DNA of 64,000 nucleotides from Hyphomicrobiales bacterium (GTDB lineage: Bacteria; Pseudomonadota; Alphaproteobacteria; Rhizobiales; Beijerinckiaceae). Positions within the stretch are counted from its first letter, which is position 1. Each line of letters starts with the position of its first letter. Of the stretch, positions 16,236 to 24,962 are shown in pieces. A program made the translations under genes and the position numbers. The DNA lies in NCBI GenBank assembly GCA_028290285.1, contig JAQGKD010000113.1, positions 62,001 through 126,000 on the forward strand. Direction: 5' to 3'. The notes beneath the pieces are model-generated. The model saw only the letters and a list, made by a program, of their open reading frames with translations. It had not been told where the DNA came from and made no database searches.

Positions 16236-17513
16236 ATGAGCGAAAACACCCCGGCAGGGCCGCTCGATAGACGCAACTTCCTGAAGTCCGTTGGCCTCGC
16301 AGGTGCCGGCGCTGCCGCAGTCGCGACGGGCGCGCGCGCTGCGGAGACTGCCGACAAGAATATTACAGAAGTCCAGGACTGGAACCGGTTTCTGGGCGAC
16401 GGAGTGCAGGCGCATCCCTACGGCAGCCCGTCCAGATACGAAAAGGAGGTCGTTCGCCGCGACGTCGAATGGCTGACCGTCAGCCGCGAGTCCTCGGTGA
16501 ACTTCACGCCCATCCATGCGCTGGACGGGATCATCACACCGTCCGGCCTCGCCTTCGAGCGCCATCACGGCGGACTGGCGCAAGTCGATCCGGCGAAGCA
16601 CCGGCTCATGATTCACGGCCTCGTGGACAAGCCGCTCGTCTTCACGATGGACGATCTCAAGCGCATGCCCGGTCGGATCAGCCGAGCCTATTTCCTGGAA
16701 TGCGCCGCCAATTCCGGCATGGAATGGAAGGGCGCGCAGCTCAACGGCTGTCAGTTTACGCACGGCATGATCCATAACCTCTGGTACACCGGCATTCCGC
16801 TCAGAACGCTGCTCGACGAGGCCGGCGTCAAGACGACCGGCAAATGGATACTCGCGGAAGGCGCGGATTCGTCCGGCATGACGCGATCCATCCCCATCGA
16901 GAAAGCCATGAAGGACTGCCTCGTCGCCTTCGGCATGAACGGCGAAGCCCTGCGCCCCGAACAGGGCTATCCGGTGCGCCTCGTCGTCCCAGGCTGGGAG
17001 GGCAACATGTGGGTGAAATGGTTGCGTCGATTGGAAGTTGGCGACGCGCCCTGGCAGGCTCGCGAAGAGACATCGAAATATACCGATCTTCTCGCCGACG
17101 GACGTTCTCGCCGCTTCACCTTCGTCATGGACGCCAAATCCATCGTCACCAATCCCTCGCCGCAGATGCCGCTCAAGATGAAGGGCCCCAACGTCCTCAC
17201 CGGCATCGCCTGGTCGGGTCGCGGGACGATCGACCGCGTGGACGTATCGCTCGATGGCGGCCGTAACTGGAAAGCGGCCCGCATGGACGGCCCCGCTATG
17301 CCGCTGTCGATGGCCCGCTTCTACGTCGACTTCGACTGGGATGGCCGAGAACTCATGATCCAGTCGCGGGCTCGCGACGACTCGGGATATGTGCAGCCGA
17401 CGAAACAGGAGCTGCGCCAGGTGCGGGGTGTCAATTCAATCTATCACAACAACGGAATCCAGACGTGGCTGGTGCGTGAGAACGGAGAGGTCGAAAATGT
17501 CGAGATTGCGTAG
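16236..17513 (+). CDS. soxC: Sulfane dehydrogenase molybdenum subunit SoxC
   Basis: A 425-residue molybdopterin enzyme of the sulfite oxidase family. With SoxD it oxidises the sulfane sulfur bound to SoxY. LDRRNFLKSVGLAGAGA is the Tat leader. The molybdenum-ligand cysteine is in YFLECAANSGMEWKG. The central cofactor region contains RLVVPGWEGNMWVKWL, followed by the C-terminal Ig-like dimerisation domain. The ATG at 16236 and a GTG at 16233 are both possible starts. The 3' end overlaps soxD by 17 bp. Confidence 0.95.
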   Translation: MSENTPAGPLDRRNFLKSVGLAGAGAAAVATGARAAETADKNITEVQDWNRFLGDGVQAHPYGSPSRYEKEVVRRDVEWLTVSRESSVNFTPIHALDGIITPSGLAFERHHGGLAQVDPAKHRLMIHGLVDKPLVFTMDDLKRMPGRISRAYFLECAANSGMEWKGAQLNGCQFTHGMIHNLWYTGIPLRTLLDEAGVKTTGKWILAEGADSSGMTRSIPIEKAMKDCLVAFGMNGEALRPEQGYPVRLVVPGWEGNMWVKWLRRLEVGDAPWQAREETSKYTDLLADGRSRRFTFVMDAKSIVTNPSPQMPLKMKGPNVLTGIAWSGRGTIDRVDVSLDGGRNWKAARMDGPAMPLSMARFYVDFDWDGRELMIQSRARDDSGYVQPTKQELRQVRGVNSIYHNNGIQTWLVRENGEVENVEIA

Positions 17514-18159
17514 ATCGATCGCCGTTGCAGGCATGTTCGCGCTTGCCGTGCCTGCATTCGCAGGATCCTCGAACGGAACGGGACTCGGCCGTGCTGCGCT
17601 GCCCGAAGAAATCGCGGCCTGGAATACGGACGTGCGCCCGGACGGGCTCGGCTTGCCTCCCGGCAAGGGAAGTGTGAAGCACGGCGAAGAAATCTTCCTT
17701 GAAAAGTGCGCATCATGCCACGGCGAGTTCGGCGAAGGCGCGGGCCGTTATCCGGTCCTCGTCGGTGGCGTGGGGACGCTGGGCAAGGACAATCCGGACA
17801 AGACGATCGGGTCCTTCTGGCCTTATGCATCGACGGTCTTCGACTACGTCCGGCGCGCGATGCCCTTCGGCAACGCGCAGTCGCTTACGCCCGACGAAAC
17901 CTATGCCCTCACGGCCTACCTGCTGAATCTCAATGATGTCGTGAAGGATGACTTCGTCCTCTCGAAGGAGAATTTCGGCTCGGTTCAGATGCCCAACCTC
18001 GAAAACTTTTACGATGACGATCGTGAGACGAGCGAAAAGGCCTTCTGGAAGAAGAACCCCTGCATGACCGATTGCAAACCGGAGACACCGAGGATCCTGG
18101 GACGGGCGCGGGCACTCGACGTGACGCCTGACAGCAAGACGGGACCCAAGGTCGAATGA
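17497..18159 (+). CDS. soxD: Cytochrome c SoxD, short monohaem form
   Basis: A 220-residue exported cytochrome c, the electron-accepting partner of SoxC. A signal peptide (to about 22) is followed by the region typical of SoxD (LGRAALPEEIAAWNTDVRPD) and one haem site, CASCH at 71-75. The well-studied Paracoccus SoxD is a dihaem protein of about 380 residues; the second haem domain is absent here. The start overlaps the soxC end, and the stop overlaps the next cytochrome gene as ATGA. Confidence 0.88.
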   Translation: MSRLRRSIAVAGMFALAVPAFAGSSNGTGLGRAALPEEIAAWNTDVRPDGLGLPPGKGSVKHGEEIFLEKCASCHGEFGEGAGRYPVLVGGVGTLGKDNPDKTIGSFWPYASTVFDYVRRAMPFGNAQSLTPDETYALTAYLLNLNDVVKDDFVLSKENFGSVQMPNLENFYDDDRETSEKAFWKKNPCMTDCKPETPRILGRARALDVTPDSKTGPKVE

Positions 18160-18488
18160 TCGCGCGCAATGCATGGCGCATCCGGGCACTGCTGCCTGTC
18201 ACGGCACTTCTGTGGCCATCGATGTGCCTTGCTTCGGACCCCGCATATGCTGCCTATCTCGCGACGGAATGCGTCACCTGTCATAAGATGAACGGCAAGC
18301 CAACCAATGCCATCCCCTCGATCGCCGCTCTATCCGAAGGCGAGTTCGTGGGAGCGATGCGCGCTTACCAGACCGGACAGCGCCCCAACGAAGTCATGCG
18401 GACAGTGGCAGCGCGTCTGACACCAGAAAATCTCGCCCAGCTCGCGACCTATTTCGCGAATATGCAAGGCAAGGCGATACCGCGCTAA
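18156..18488 (+). CDS. Small monohaem cytochrome c (FccA/SoxE-like)
   Basis: A 110-residue exported class I cytochrome c. The signal peptide ends near residue 25 (MCLAS) and the haem site is CVTCH, with a candidate Met ligand near the C-terminus (YFANMQGK). The SLSxxEF-type loop resembles the cytochrome subunit of flavocytochrome c sulfide dehydrogenase, whose flavoprotein is encoded two genes downstream. It overlaps soxD by 4 bp. Alternatively it stands in for the missing second haem domain of SoxD; sequence alone does not decide. Confidence 0.78.
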   Translation: MIARNAWRIRALLPVTALLWPSMCLASDPAYAAYLATECVTCHKMNGKPTNAIPSIAALSEGEFVGAMRAYQTGQRPNEVMRTVAARLTPENLAQLATYFANMQGKAIPR

Positions 18489-18511
18489 GCTCGCACCCGG
18501 ACAGGGAGAAG

Positions 18512-19021
18512 ATGATGCACAAGATGGATCGCAGGACGCTTCTCGCCACTCTCGCCGTCGCAGGAGCAACGACGAACGCTGCCGCACAGCCGGCGATGCA
18601 AAGCCTTGCTGAGCTCAAGAAGGAGGCCGACGTCGCGTGCCTCTATCATTGCGACTTCGGAGATCCCGAGCGCTTTGTCCAGATGCTCACGAACATCGGC
18701 AACCACTATTCCGCCCACGGCGCAAATCCATTCGACCTGCAAATCGTCATCGTCGTACATGGGCCCGGTGTGAAGTTCTTTCTTGAAAACCTGGACGGGA
18801 CGAGCTGGCAAAACGAGAAACTGCCTGCCGACATCCATGACCGCATCTCTGCCCAGGCCAAGAACGGAATGCGCGTCCATCTCTGCAGCATCACGTTCGA
18901 GCGCCTCAAGCTCGACCGCGCCAAGGCACGCAAGGACGAGTTCACGTCCTTCGTTCCATCAGGCGTGGCAACCGTTGCCGCATTGCAAACGAAGGGCTTC
19001 GCTTACATCAAGATCGGATGA
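18512..19021 (+). CDS. Exported DsrE-like sulfur-relay family protein
   Basis: A 169-residue protein with a twin-arginine-type leader (MDRRTLLATLAVAGAT). The mature part fits the DsrE/F-like fold: VACLYHCDFGDPERF, a central LQIVIVVHGPGVKFF strand-loop, and VHLCSITFERLKL, with cysteines that could carry sulfur. Such proteins often accompany sox and flavocytochrome genes. It lies between the small cytochrome and the flavoprotein, overlapping the latter as ATGA, so it probably shares their complex or substrate. Confidence 0.72.
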   Translation: MMHKMDRRTLLATLAVAGATTNAAAQPAMQSLAELKKEADVACLYHCDFGDPERFVQMLTNIGNHYSAHGANPFDLQIVIVVHGPGVKFFLENLDGTSWQNEKLPADIHDRISAQAKNGMRVHLCSITFERLKLDRAKARKDEFTSFVPSGVATVAALQTKGFAYIKIG

Positions 19022-20319
19022 CGGCCGCCCGCGAGGTAACAGGGATGAGCTTACACCGTCGTCGGTTGTTGCAAGCGCTGCCCGCCGGTCTGGGACTGAT
19101 CATGGGCGCCCCTGCCCTCATGGGCCAGGCGCGACCGCAGGTCGTGGTGATCGGAGGCGGACCGGGCGGTGCAACAGCCGCAAAATACATCGCGCGCGAT
19201 AGCCACGGAGTGCTCGACGTCCTGCTGATCGAGCCCGCGTCTTCTTACGTCACCTGCTTTCATTCCAACCTTTATGTGGGCGGACTGAAATCGCTGGATG
19301 CGATTACGCACAGCTATGAGCGACTGAGTTCCAGCTATGGCATCCGTCACATTCGACAGAGGGCCGCACACATCGATCGCGATGCGAAGGTCGTTCGTCT
19401 CGAAGACGGCTCCCGGCTGCGGTACGACAGGCTCGTCCTCTCGCCCGGTGTCGATCTCCTCTACGATTCCGTGCCGGGCTGGGGGCGCAGCCACGAAGCC
19501 GCCATGCCACATGCCTGGAAGGCCGGGCCGCAGACGCAGATCATGAAGGCACGCCTCGACTCCGTCCCCGATGGCGGACTCATCGTCATGATCGCACCAC
19601 CCAACCCCTATCGCTGCCCGCCCGGGCCTTACGAGCGCGCGTCGATGATGGCCCACGTTCTCAAGAACACGGGCCGCGCACGGGCGCGGATCATGATTAT
19701 CGATGCGAAGGAAAGTTTCTCCAAGCAGGGCCTCTTCCAGCAAGGCTGGGAAGAATATTATCCGGGGATGATCGAGTGGCTCGGACCCAAAATCCATGAA
19801 GGCGTCAAATCCGTGGATCCTGCAACCAACACGGTCGAGACGGGATTCGAGATCTACAAAGATGCCGACCTCGTCAACGTCATCCCAGCCCAGGTCGCCG
19901 GCGCAATTGCGACGAGTTCCGGTCTTGCGGGGCCGTCGGGGTTTTGCGAGGTCGACTCCGAAACCATGCGGTCGCGGATTGATCCAAACATCTACATTCT
20001 CGGCGATGCCATAATGAGTGGCGATATGCCCAAGTCGGCCTTTGCAGCTAATAGCCAGGCAAAGGTGGCCGCCCTCAACGTGCGCGCGGAGCTTACCGGT
20101 TCGCCCAGCTTTCCCGCCAGATATGCGAACACCTGCTGGTCGCTGATCACGCCGGACAATGCCGTGAAGGTCGGCGGGAGTTACTCCGCCAAGGATGGGA
20201 AAATCACCTCGGACCACAGTTTTGTTTCACAGCTCGACGAGTCCGCAGTCATGCGGAAACTTCAAGCCGAAGAGAATATCGGATGGTACGACGCGATATG
20301 TGCGGACATATTCGAATAG
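19018..20319 (+). CDS. soxF: Flavocytochrome c sulfide dehydrogenase flavoprotein (SoxF/FccB)
   Basis: A 433-residue FAD enzyme that oxidises sulfide and passes electrons to a c-type cytochrome. A second possible start (ATG 19045) puts HRRRLLQALPAG nearer the N-terminus as a Tat signal. VVVIGGGPGGATAAKYI is the FAD-binding site. The redox cysteines lie in YVTCFHSNLYVGGL and NPYRCPPGPYERASMM, and the C-terminal FAD contact is YILGDAIMSGDMPKSAFAAN. The end of the gene runs into a second TATTCGAATA palindrome. Confidence 0.92.
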   Translation: MTAAREVTGMSLHRRRLLQALPAGLGLIMGAPALMGQARPQVVVIGGGPGGATAAKYIARDSHGVLDVLLIEPASSYVTCFHSNLYVGGLKSLDAITHSYERLSSSYGIRHIRQRAAHIDRDAKVVRLEDGSRLRYDRLVLSPGVDLLYDSVPGWGRSHEAAMPHAWKAGPQTQIMKARLDSVPDGGLIVMIAPPNPYRCPPGPYERASMMAHVLKNTGRARARIMIIDAKESFSKQGLFQQGWEEYYPGMIEWLGPKIHEGVKSVDPATNTVETGFEIYKDADLVNVIPAQVAGAIATSSGLAGPSGFCEVDSETMRSRIDPNIYILGDAIMSGDMPKSAFAANSQAKVAALNVRAELTGSPSFPARYANTCWSLITPDNAVKVGGSYSAKDGKITSDHSFVSQLDESAVMRKLQAEENIGWYDAICADIFE

Positions 20320-20323
20320 AATA
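20305..20323. promoter_or_regulatory. Second TATTCGAATA site, overlapping the soxF stop
   Basis: GACATATTCGAATAGAATA repeats the soxS-soxV intergenic site with one mismatch in 19. The palindrome covers the last codons and the soxF stop and lies 73 bp before the next start codon. It is a candidate SoxR operator for the sulfide/persulfide gene block downstream. Confidence 0.6.
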
Positions 20324-20395
20324 TGCCGCGGCAAAGACCTGGTGCAATCTTTGGGCGGAACCAGGGCCCATGCGCCGGGAACAGAGGAGTATTTG

Positions 20396-21308
20396 ATGGC
20401 AGCCAAATTACCGATCACGATCGCGATGGATCGCTATGACCGTCACTTCCCGTTTTTCGATGGAACCGTTCCGGTGCCCGAAGGTGTCGAACTGAAGGTT
20501 CTGCAAGTCGGCCAAAGTGTGAAACTCCGCGACGGGTCCGATCGCCACGAGCGAATGATGATGGGCGAGTTCGACGTGTCTGAATTCTCCATGTCGACCT
20601 TCCTCATGGCCCGCGCGCGGGGCCTGCCAATTACGGGTATCCCCATCTTTCCGAGGCGTCTGTTCAGTCAGAGCCAGATGTGGGTCCATCCCGACTCCGG
20701 CCTTTGGCATCCACGCGATCTGATCGGGAAACGGGTCGCACTGAGTTCCTTCCAGACGACACTTTCACTCCTCGCAGAAGGTGAAGTTCGAACCGAAGGA
20801 AGGCGTTCGGATCGATTTTCTCGGAAAGCGGGGCGACCTCGGCCACATGCTCGAGGAGGGCAAGATTGACGCATTCTTCCTGCCTCATCCTCCGCGTTCC
20901 GTCATGTCCGGCACAACAAAAGCCCGTCGCCTCTTCGCCGACTGCAAAAAGGAAGAGACCGACTATTTCCGGCAGGTCGGCGACTTCCCGATCATGCACG
21001 TGGTCGCAATCCGTCAGGAGATTGTCGACAAGGCGCCCTGGCTTGCCAAATCGCTGATGCAGACCTTCGATCAGGCAAAGCAGATTGCAGAAGGCTATTA
21101 CGAGGATCCAAACTGGTCCCGGCTGGCCTGGGGCCGACATGCCTATGAAAACGAGCGCGCTTGCTTTGATCGCGACCTATGGCAGAACGGCTTCGAGCGA
21201 AACAAGGCGAACATCGAGCGTTTCATTCGCTACTCTCACGATCAGATGCTCATCCCGGAGGCCTATCCGGCAGAGTCTCTGTTCGTCGACACGACGCTCG
21301 ATACATAA
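20396..21308 (+). pseudogene. Substrate-binding protein / 4,5-dihydroxyphthalate decarboxylase-like, frame disrupted
   Basis: Two adjoining frames together give one protein of the 4,5-dihydroxyphthalate decarboxylase/periplasmic-binding superfamily. The first frame (from ATG 20396) carries AMDRYDRHFPFFDG, EFDVSEFSMSTFLMA, GIPIFPRRLF and DLIGKRVALSSFQTT. The second (in frame from about 20781 to the stop at 21308) carries GVRIDFLGKRGDLGHMLEEG and DAFFLPHPP. The switch lies near 20775-20785. About 20-30 residues that relatives have at this point also appear to be missing, so a short out-of-frame deletion is more likely than a single-base slip. An assembly error is possible. Confidence 0.7.
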
Positions 21309-21346
21309 GGACCGGTAGAAAAGACGTTTCACACAGTTCGGACGAT

Positions 21347-22246
21347 ATGAAAATGACCGAGTTTTCCAATTCCGTGAACCTTTCGGTACGACCGGACGTC
21401 GAAGCCTTCTTCGATGCCCCGACGAATACGATCAGCTATGTCGTACGCGACCCCATGTCCAACTCCTGCGCGATTATCGACAGCGTGATGGACATCGACT
21501 ATGCGGCCGGGCGCATTGGCTACGCCTCTGCCGACCGGCTCATTGCCTTCGTAAAGCAAAATGCGCTGAAGCTGGAATGGCTGATCGAGACGCACGTACA
21601 CGCCGATCATCTGTCCGGGGCGCCCTACATACAAAAGGAACTCGGCGGCAAAATCGGCATCGGCGAAAACATCAGGCTCGTTCAGGAGATCTTCGGAAAG
21701 ATCTTCAACGAAGGCACTGACTTCCAGCGCGACGGCAGCCAGTTCGACCGGCTGTTCATAGACGGCGATACCTATTCGATCGGCACAATGACGGCGCTCG
21801 TTCTGCATACGCCAGGCCATACACCCGCATGCATGACGCACGTCATCGGCAACACTGCTTTCGTCGGCGACACGCTGTTCATGCCGGACGGCGGCTCCGC
21901 GCGCGCGGACTTTCCGGGCGGCGATGCACGCACGCTTTACAGGTCGATTCGCCGCGTGCTCTCGCTGCCCGATGACATGCGGCTCTTCATGTGCCACGAT
22001 TACGGCCCAAACGGTCGTGACATTCGATGGGAAACAAGCGTCGCTGACGAAAAAGCGCACAACATTCACGTTCGCGACGGCCTCACAGAGGACGACTTCG
22101 TGACCATGAGGGAAGCGCGCGACAAGACGCTCGACGTGCCCAAGCTCATCATACCGTCACTGCAGGTAAATATGCGCGGCGGAGAACTGCCGCCCGCGGA
22201 GGCAAACGGACAGAGATTCCTCAAGGTGCCGATCAACGGCATCTGA
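21347..22246 (+). CDS. MBL-fold persulfide dioxygenase-like hydrolase
   Basis: A 299-residue cytoplasmic metallo-beta-lactamase-fold protein resembling the ETHE1 persulfide dioxygenases and the Blh enzymes of bigR operons. Metal motifs are ETHVHADHLSGAPYI (about 82-96), HTPGHTPACMTH, VGDTLFMPDGGSARADFPGG and MCHDYGPNGRD. The DFPGGDA stretch is typical of the dioxygenase branch rather than glyoxalase II. It probably oxidises glutathione persulfide to sulfite. It lies directly upstream of the SQR fusion. Confidence 0.82.
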   Translation: MKMTEFSNSVNLSVRPDVEAFFDAPTNTISYVVRDPMSNSCAIIDSVMDIDYAAGRIGYASADRLIAFVKQNALKLEWLIETHVHADHLSGAPYIQKELGGKIGIGENIRLVQEIFGKIFNEGTDFQRDGSQFDRLFIDGDTYSIGTMTALVLHTPGHTPACMTHVIGNTAFVGDTLFMPDGGSARADFPGGDARTLYRSIRRVLSLPDDMRLFMCHDYGPNGRDIRWETSVADEKAHNIHVRDGLTEDDFVTMREARDKTLDVPKLIIPSLQVNMRGGELPPAEANGQRFLKVPINGI

Positions 22247-22285
22247 GGCTTAACTACCAAAAAGAAGATCTTGGGGGAGAGCATC

Positions 22286-23959
22286 ATGCAGGCGAAGTCC
22301 ATCAACAAAGCCTTGTCGGTATCCGAGCAGATCAGGGCGACGGATCTGGGCGAGATCGCAGGCGCAGGGTTCAAGTCGATCATCTGCAACCGGCCAGACG
22401 GCGAAGGTGCAGACCAGCCCGGCTTCTCCGAAATCGACGCAGCCGCCAAGGCTGCGGGCCTGCAGACCGCCTATCTACCCGTAGTGTCCGGCATGGTGAC
22501 AGATGCCGATGTGGTCGCCTTCGGGGCCGCGCTGGACGCTCTTCCCAAACCCATTTTCGCCTATTGCCGCACGGGCACGCGCTCCGCGACCTTGTGGTCC
22601 TTGTCCGAAGGTTCGCGTGGACGTCCAGTTCCAGAGATCCTCGCCGCGACCAAGGCTGCCGGCTACGACATGACCGGCGTCGCACGCCGCATTGCCAATG
22701 GGGGCCGCACACCGACCGACATTGCCGATGCGACGCATGACATCGTGATCGTAGGTGGCGGCGCCGCTGGCATCGCGGTGGCCTCCAGCCTGCTGTCGCG
22801 GAAGCACGATCTCGACATTGCGATCATCGACCCGGCCGACATTCATTACTACCAGCCGGGCTGGACGATGGTTGGCGCAGGCGTCTTCGACGCCGCATCG
22901 ACGGCGCGCACGATGGGCTCGCTGATTCCCGCCGGCGTACATTGGATCAAGGCTGCCGTCGCCGCCTTCGAGCCCGAGAAGAAGGCGGTCATCCTGGATG
23001 GCTGCCGGGTCGTGAGATACGGCAAGCTCATTGTGGCTTGCGGCCTCAAACTGAACTGGGCCGCTGTCGAAGGATTGACAGATACACTCGGTCGTAACGG
23101 CGTCACCTCGAACTATCGTTACGATCTCGCCCCTTACACATGGCAACTCGTGCAGGACATGCGCAAGGGCCGCGCCGTGTTCACGCAGCCGCCGATGCCT
23201 ATCAAATGCGCGGGGGCGCCGCAGAAAGTCCTTTATCTTTCCGCCGACCACTGGAAGCGCTCGGGCCGCCTCGCCGACATTGATATCGATTTTTTCAACG
23301 CCGGCGCAGTTCTCTTCGGGGTGAAGGAATACGTTCCCGCCTTGATGAAATACATCGAGGCCTTCAACGCCAATCTCAAGTTCCAGCACAACCTGACGAA
23401 GATCGACGGGCCCGCTCGGAAGGCGTGGTTCGCGCGGACGGACGCTGACGGAACGAAGACGGAAGTGGAGACGACCTTCGACATGATCCATGTCGTGCCG
23501 CCGCAAGGCGCGCCCGACTTCATACGCGTCTCGCCTCTCGCCGATAGCGCAGGCTGGGTCGATGTGGACCAGGCGACGCTACGCCACAAGACGCTCACAG
23601 ACGTCTATGCACTGGGCGATGTCTGCAATGCGCCCAACGCCAAGACGGCTGCGGCTGCCCGTAAACAGGCGCCGGTCGTCGCCCACAACGTCCTGAAAGA
23701 TCTCGGTGCCATCAGGGAAGGCGATGCGATCTACGACGGATATGGCTCCTGCCCGCTGACGGTCGAGCGCGGCAAGATCGTGCTCGCGGAATTTGGCTAT
23801 GGCGGCAAGCTCCTGCCGAGCTTCCCATCGTGGCTGATCGATGGCACGCAGCCCAGCCGTCTCGCCTGGCTCCTGAAGGAACGCGTACTGCCACCGATCT
23901 ATTGGCAGGCCATGCTGCGCGGAAAGGAATGGCTGGCCAAGCCGGAACTGGTGGCGTGA
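22286..23959 (+). CDS. DUF442-sulfide:quinone oxidoreductase fusion
   Basis: A 557-residue two-domain protein started at ATG 22286, behind GGGGGAGA. Residues 1-115 form a DUF442/TIGR01244 phosphatase-rhodanese-like domain, with the active loop YCRTGTRSA (Cys94). Residues 150-557 form an SQR-type FAD/NAD(P)H-like oxidoreductase: VIVGGGAAGIAVASSLL (FAD), cysteines in VACGLKLNW, IKCAGAPQK and ALGDVCNAPNAKT, and an amphipathic C-terminus for membrane binding. It should oxidise sulfide to persulfide and reduce quinone, while the N-terminal domain may accept or transfer sulfane sulfur. The stop overlaps the GTG of the exporter gene. Confidence 0.87.
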   Translation: MQAKSINKALSVSEQIRATDLGEIAGAGFKSIICNRPDGEGADQPGFSEIDAAAKAAGLQTAYLPVVSGMVTDADVVAFGAALDALPKPIFAYCRTGTRSATLWSLSEGSRGRPVPEILAATKAAGYDMTGVARRIANGGRTPTDIADATHDIVIVGGGAAGIAVASSLLSRKHDLDIAIIDPADIHYYQPGWTMVGAGVFDAASTARTMGSLIPAGVHWIKAAVAAFEPEKKAVILDGCRVVRYGKLIVACGLKLNWAAVEGLTDTLGRNGVTSNYRYDLAPYTWQLVQDMRKGRAVFTQPPMPIKCAGAPQKVLYLSADHWKRSGRLADIDIDFFNAGAVLFGVKEYVPALMKYIEAFNANLKFQHNLTKIDGPARKAWFARTDADGTKTEVETTFDMIHVVPPQGAPDFIRVSPLADSAGWVDVDQATLRHKTLTDVYALGDVCNAPNAKTAAAARKQAPVVAHNVLKDLGAIREGDAIYDGYGSCPLTVERGKIVLAEFGYGGKLLPSFPSWLIDGTQPSRLAWLLKERVLPPIYWQAMLRGKEWLAKPELVA

Positions 23960-24750
23960 TCGTCGGTCACGACACCGCAGCTGCCCTTTCGGGCTCCCTC
24001 GTCGGTTTCGTGCTTGGGCTTGTGGGCGGGGGAGGATCCATTCTCGCAGTTCCGCTGCTCGTGTATGTCGTCGGCGTCGCCTCGCCCCATGTCGCAATCG
24101 GGACGAGTGCAATCGCAGTCGCGTTCAGCGCCCTGGCCAATCTCGTAAGTCACGCGCGAGCGGGGCATGTGCGATGGGCCTGTGCGAGCGTCTTTTCCCT
24201 GGCCGGCATGATGGGCGCGTTTCTGGGGTCGGCACTCGGCAAGAATTTCGACGGACAGAAACTCCTGCTGCTTTTCGGGATATTGATGATCGTCATTGCA
24301 ATCGTCATGCTGAGGCGCAAGCCGACGAGCGACTCGGATTTCAAGCCTTTGTGCCGGGAGACTGCGCGCGACCTCCTGCCTCGGCTCGGCGGCATGGGTG
24401 TTGCGGTGGGCGCGCTGTCAGGCTTCTTCGGCATCGGGGGCGGTTTTCTGATCGTCCCTGGCCTGATCGCGTCGGCCCGAATGCCCATGGTCATGGCAGT
24501 GGGTTCGTCGCTCGTCTCCGTCGCGGCCTTCGGCCTCACGACGGCGGCATCCTATGCTTGGTCGGGCCTGATCGACTGGCGTGTGGCAGGTATCTTCATC
24601 GGTGGCGGCCTGCTCGGGGGCGTGGCCGGCACCGCCGCATGCGGCCGATTGGCGGCAAGTAAAGCGGCGTTGACGCGCATTTTCGCCAGCCTGGTCATCT
24701 GCGTCGGGCTGTATGTGGTCGTTCGGGGTTTTTTGCCGCTAATTCCGTAG
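23956..24750 (+). CDS. TauE/SafE family sulfite exporter
   Basis: A 264-residue polytopic membrane protein with about eight hydrophobic helices in two similar halves. Family signatures are GLVGGGGSILAVPLLVY in the first half and GFFGIGGGFLIVPGL in the second. It starts at GTG 23956, overlapping the SQR stop (GTGA), so translation is probably coupled. After SQR and persulfide dioxygenase the expected product is sulfite, which this protein probably exports. It is the last chromosomal gene before the prophage junction. Confidence 0.86.
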   Translation: MIVGHDTAAALSGSLVGFVLGLVGGGGSILAVPLLVYVVGVASPHVAIGTSAIAVAFSALANLVSHARAGHVRWACASVFSLAGMMGAFLGSALGKNFDGQKLLLLFGILMIVIAIVMLRRKPTSDSDFKPLCRETARDLLPRLGGMGVAVGALSGFFGIGGGFLIVPGLIASARMPMVMAVGSSLVSVAAFGLTTAASYAWSGLIDWRVAGIFIGGGLLGGVAGTAACGRLAASKAALTRIFASLVICVGLYVVVRGFLPLIP

Positions 24751-24962
24751 AACCGAGTTGTTGATCGGTCGCGAAATGTCGAACTGTGCCCACCCGACAA
24801 AAAGGGAACGGTCGATAGCCAACGGCGAACACTGATGCGCAAATCCGCGACGTGCTCCGCTGGTTCGACCCGTTGATGCAAATATCGCATCCCCAGCGTC
24901 TAACTCTTTAGAAACAGCTGTCCACTCGCCGCACGCGGCATCAACGAAATGGCTGATTGGAA
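24751..24962. other. Chromosomal spacer up to the prophage junction
   Basis: No gene or strong structured element is visible. It separates the exporter gene from the tRNA-Phe fragment and holds only a weak CCGA/TCGG hairpin after the exporter stop. Confidence 0.5.

Noticed and set aside
19051-20217. Minus-strand open frame of 388 codons
   Set aside because: Antisense to the flavocytochrome flavoprotein with its FAD and cysteine motifs.
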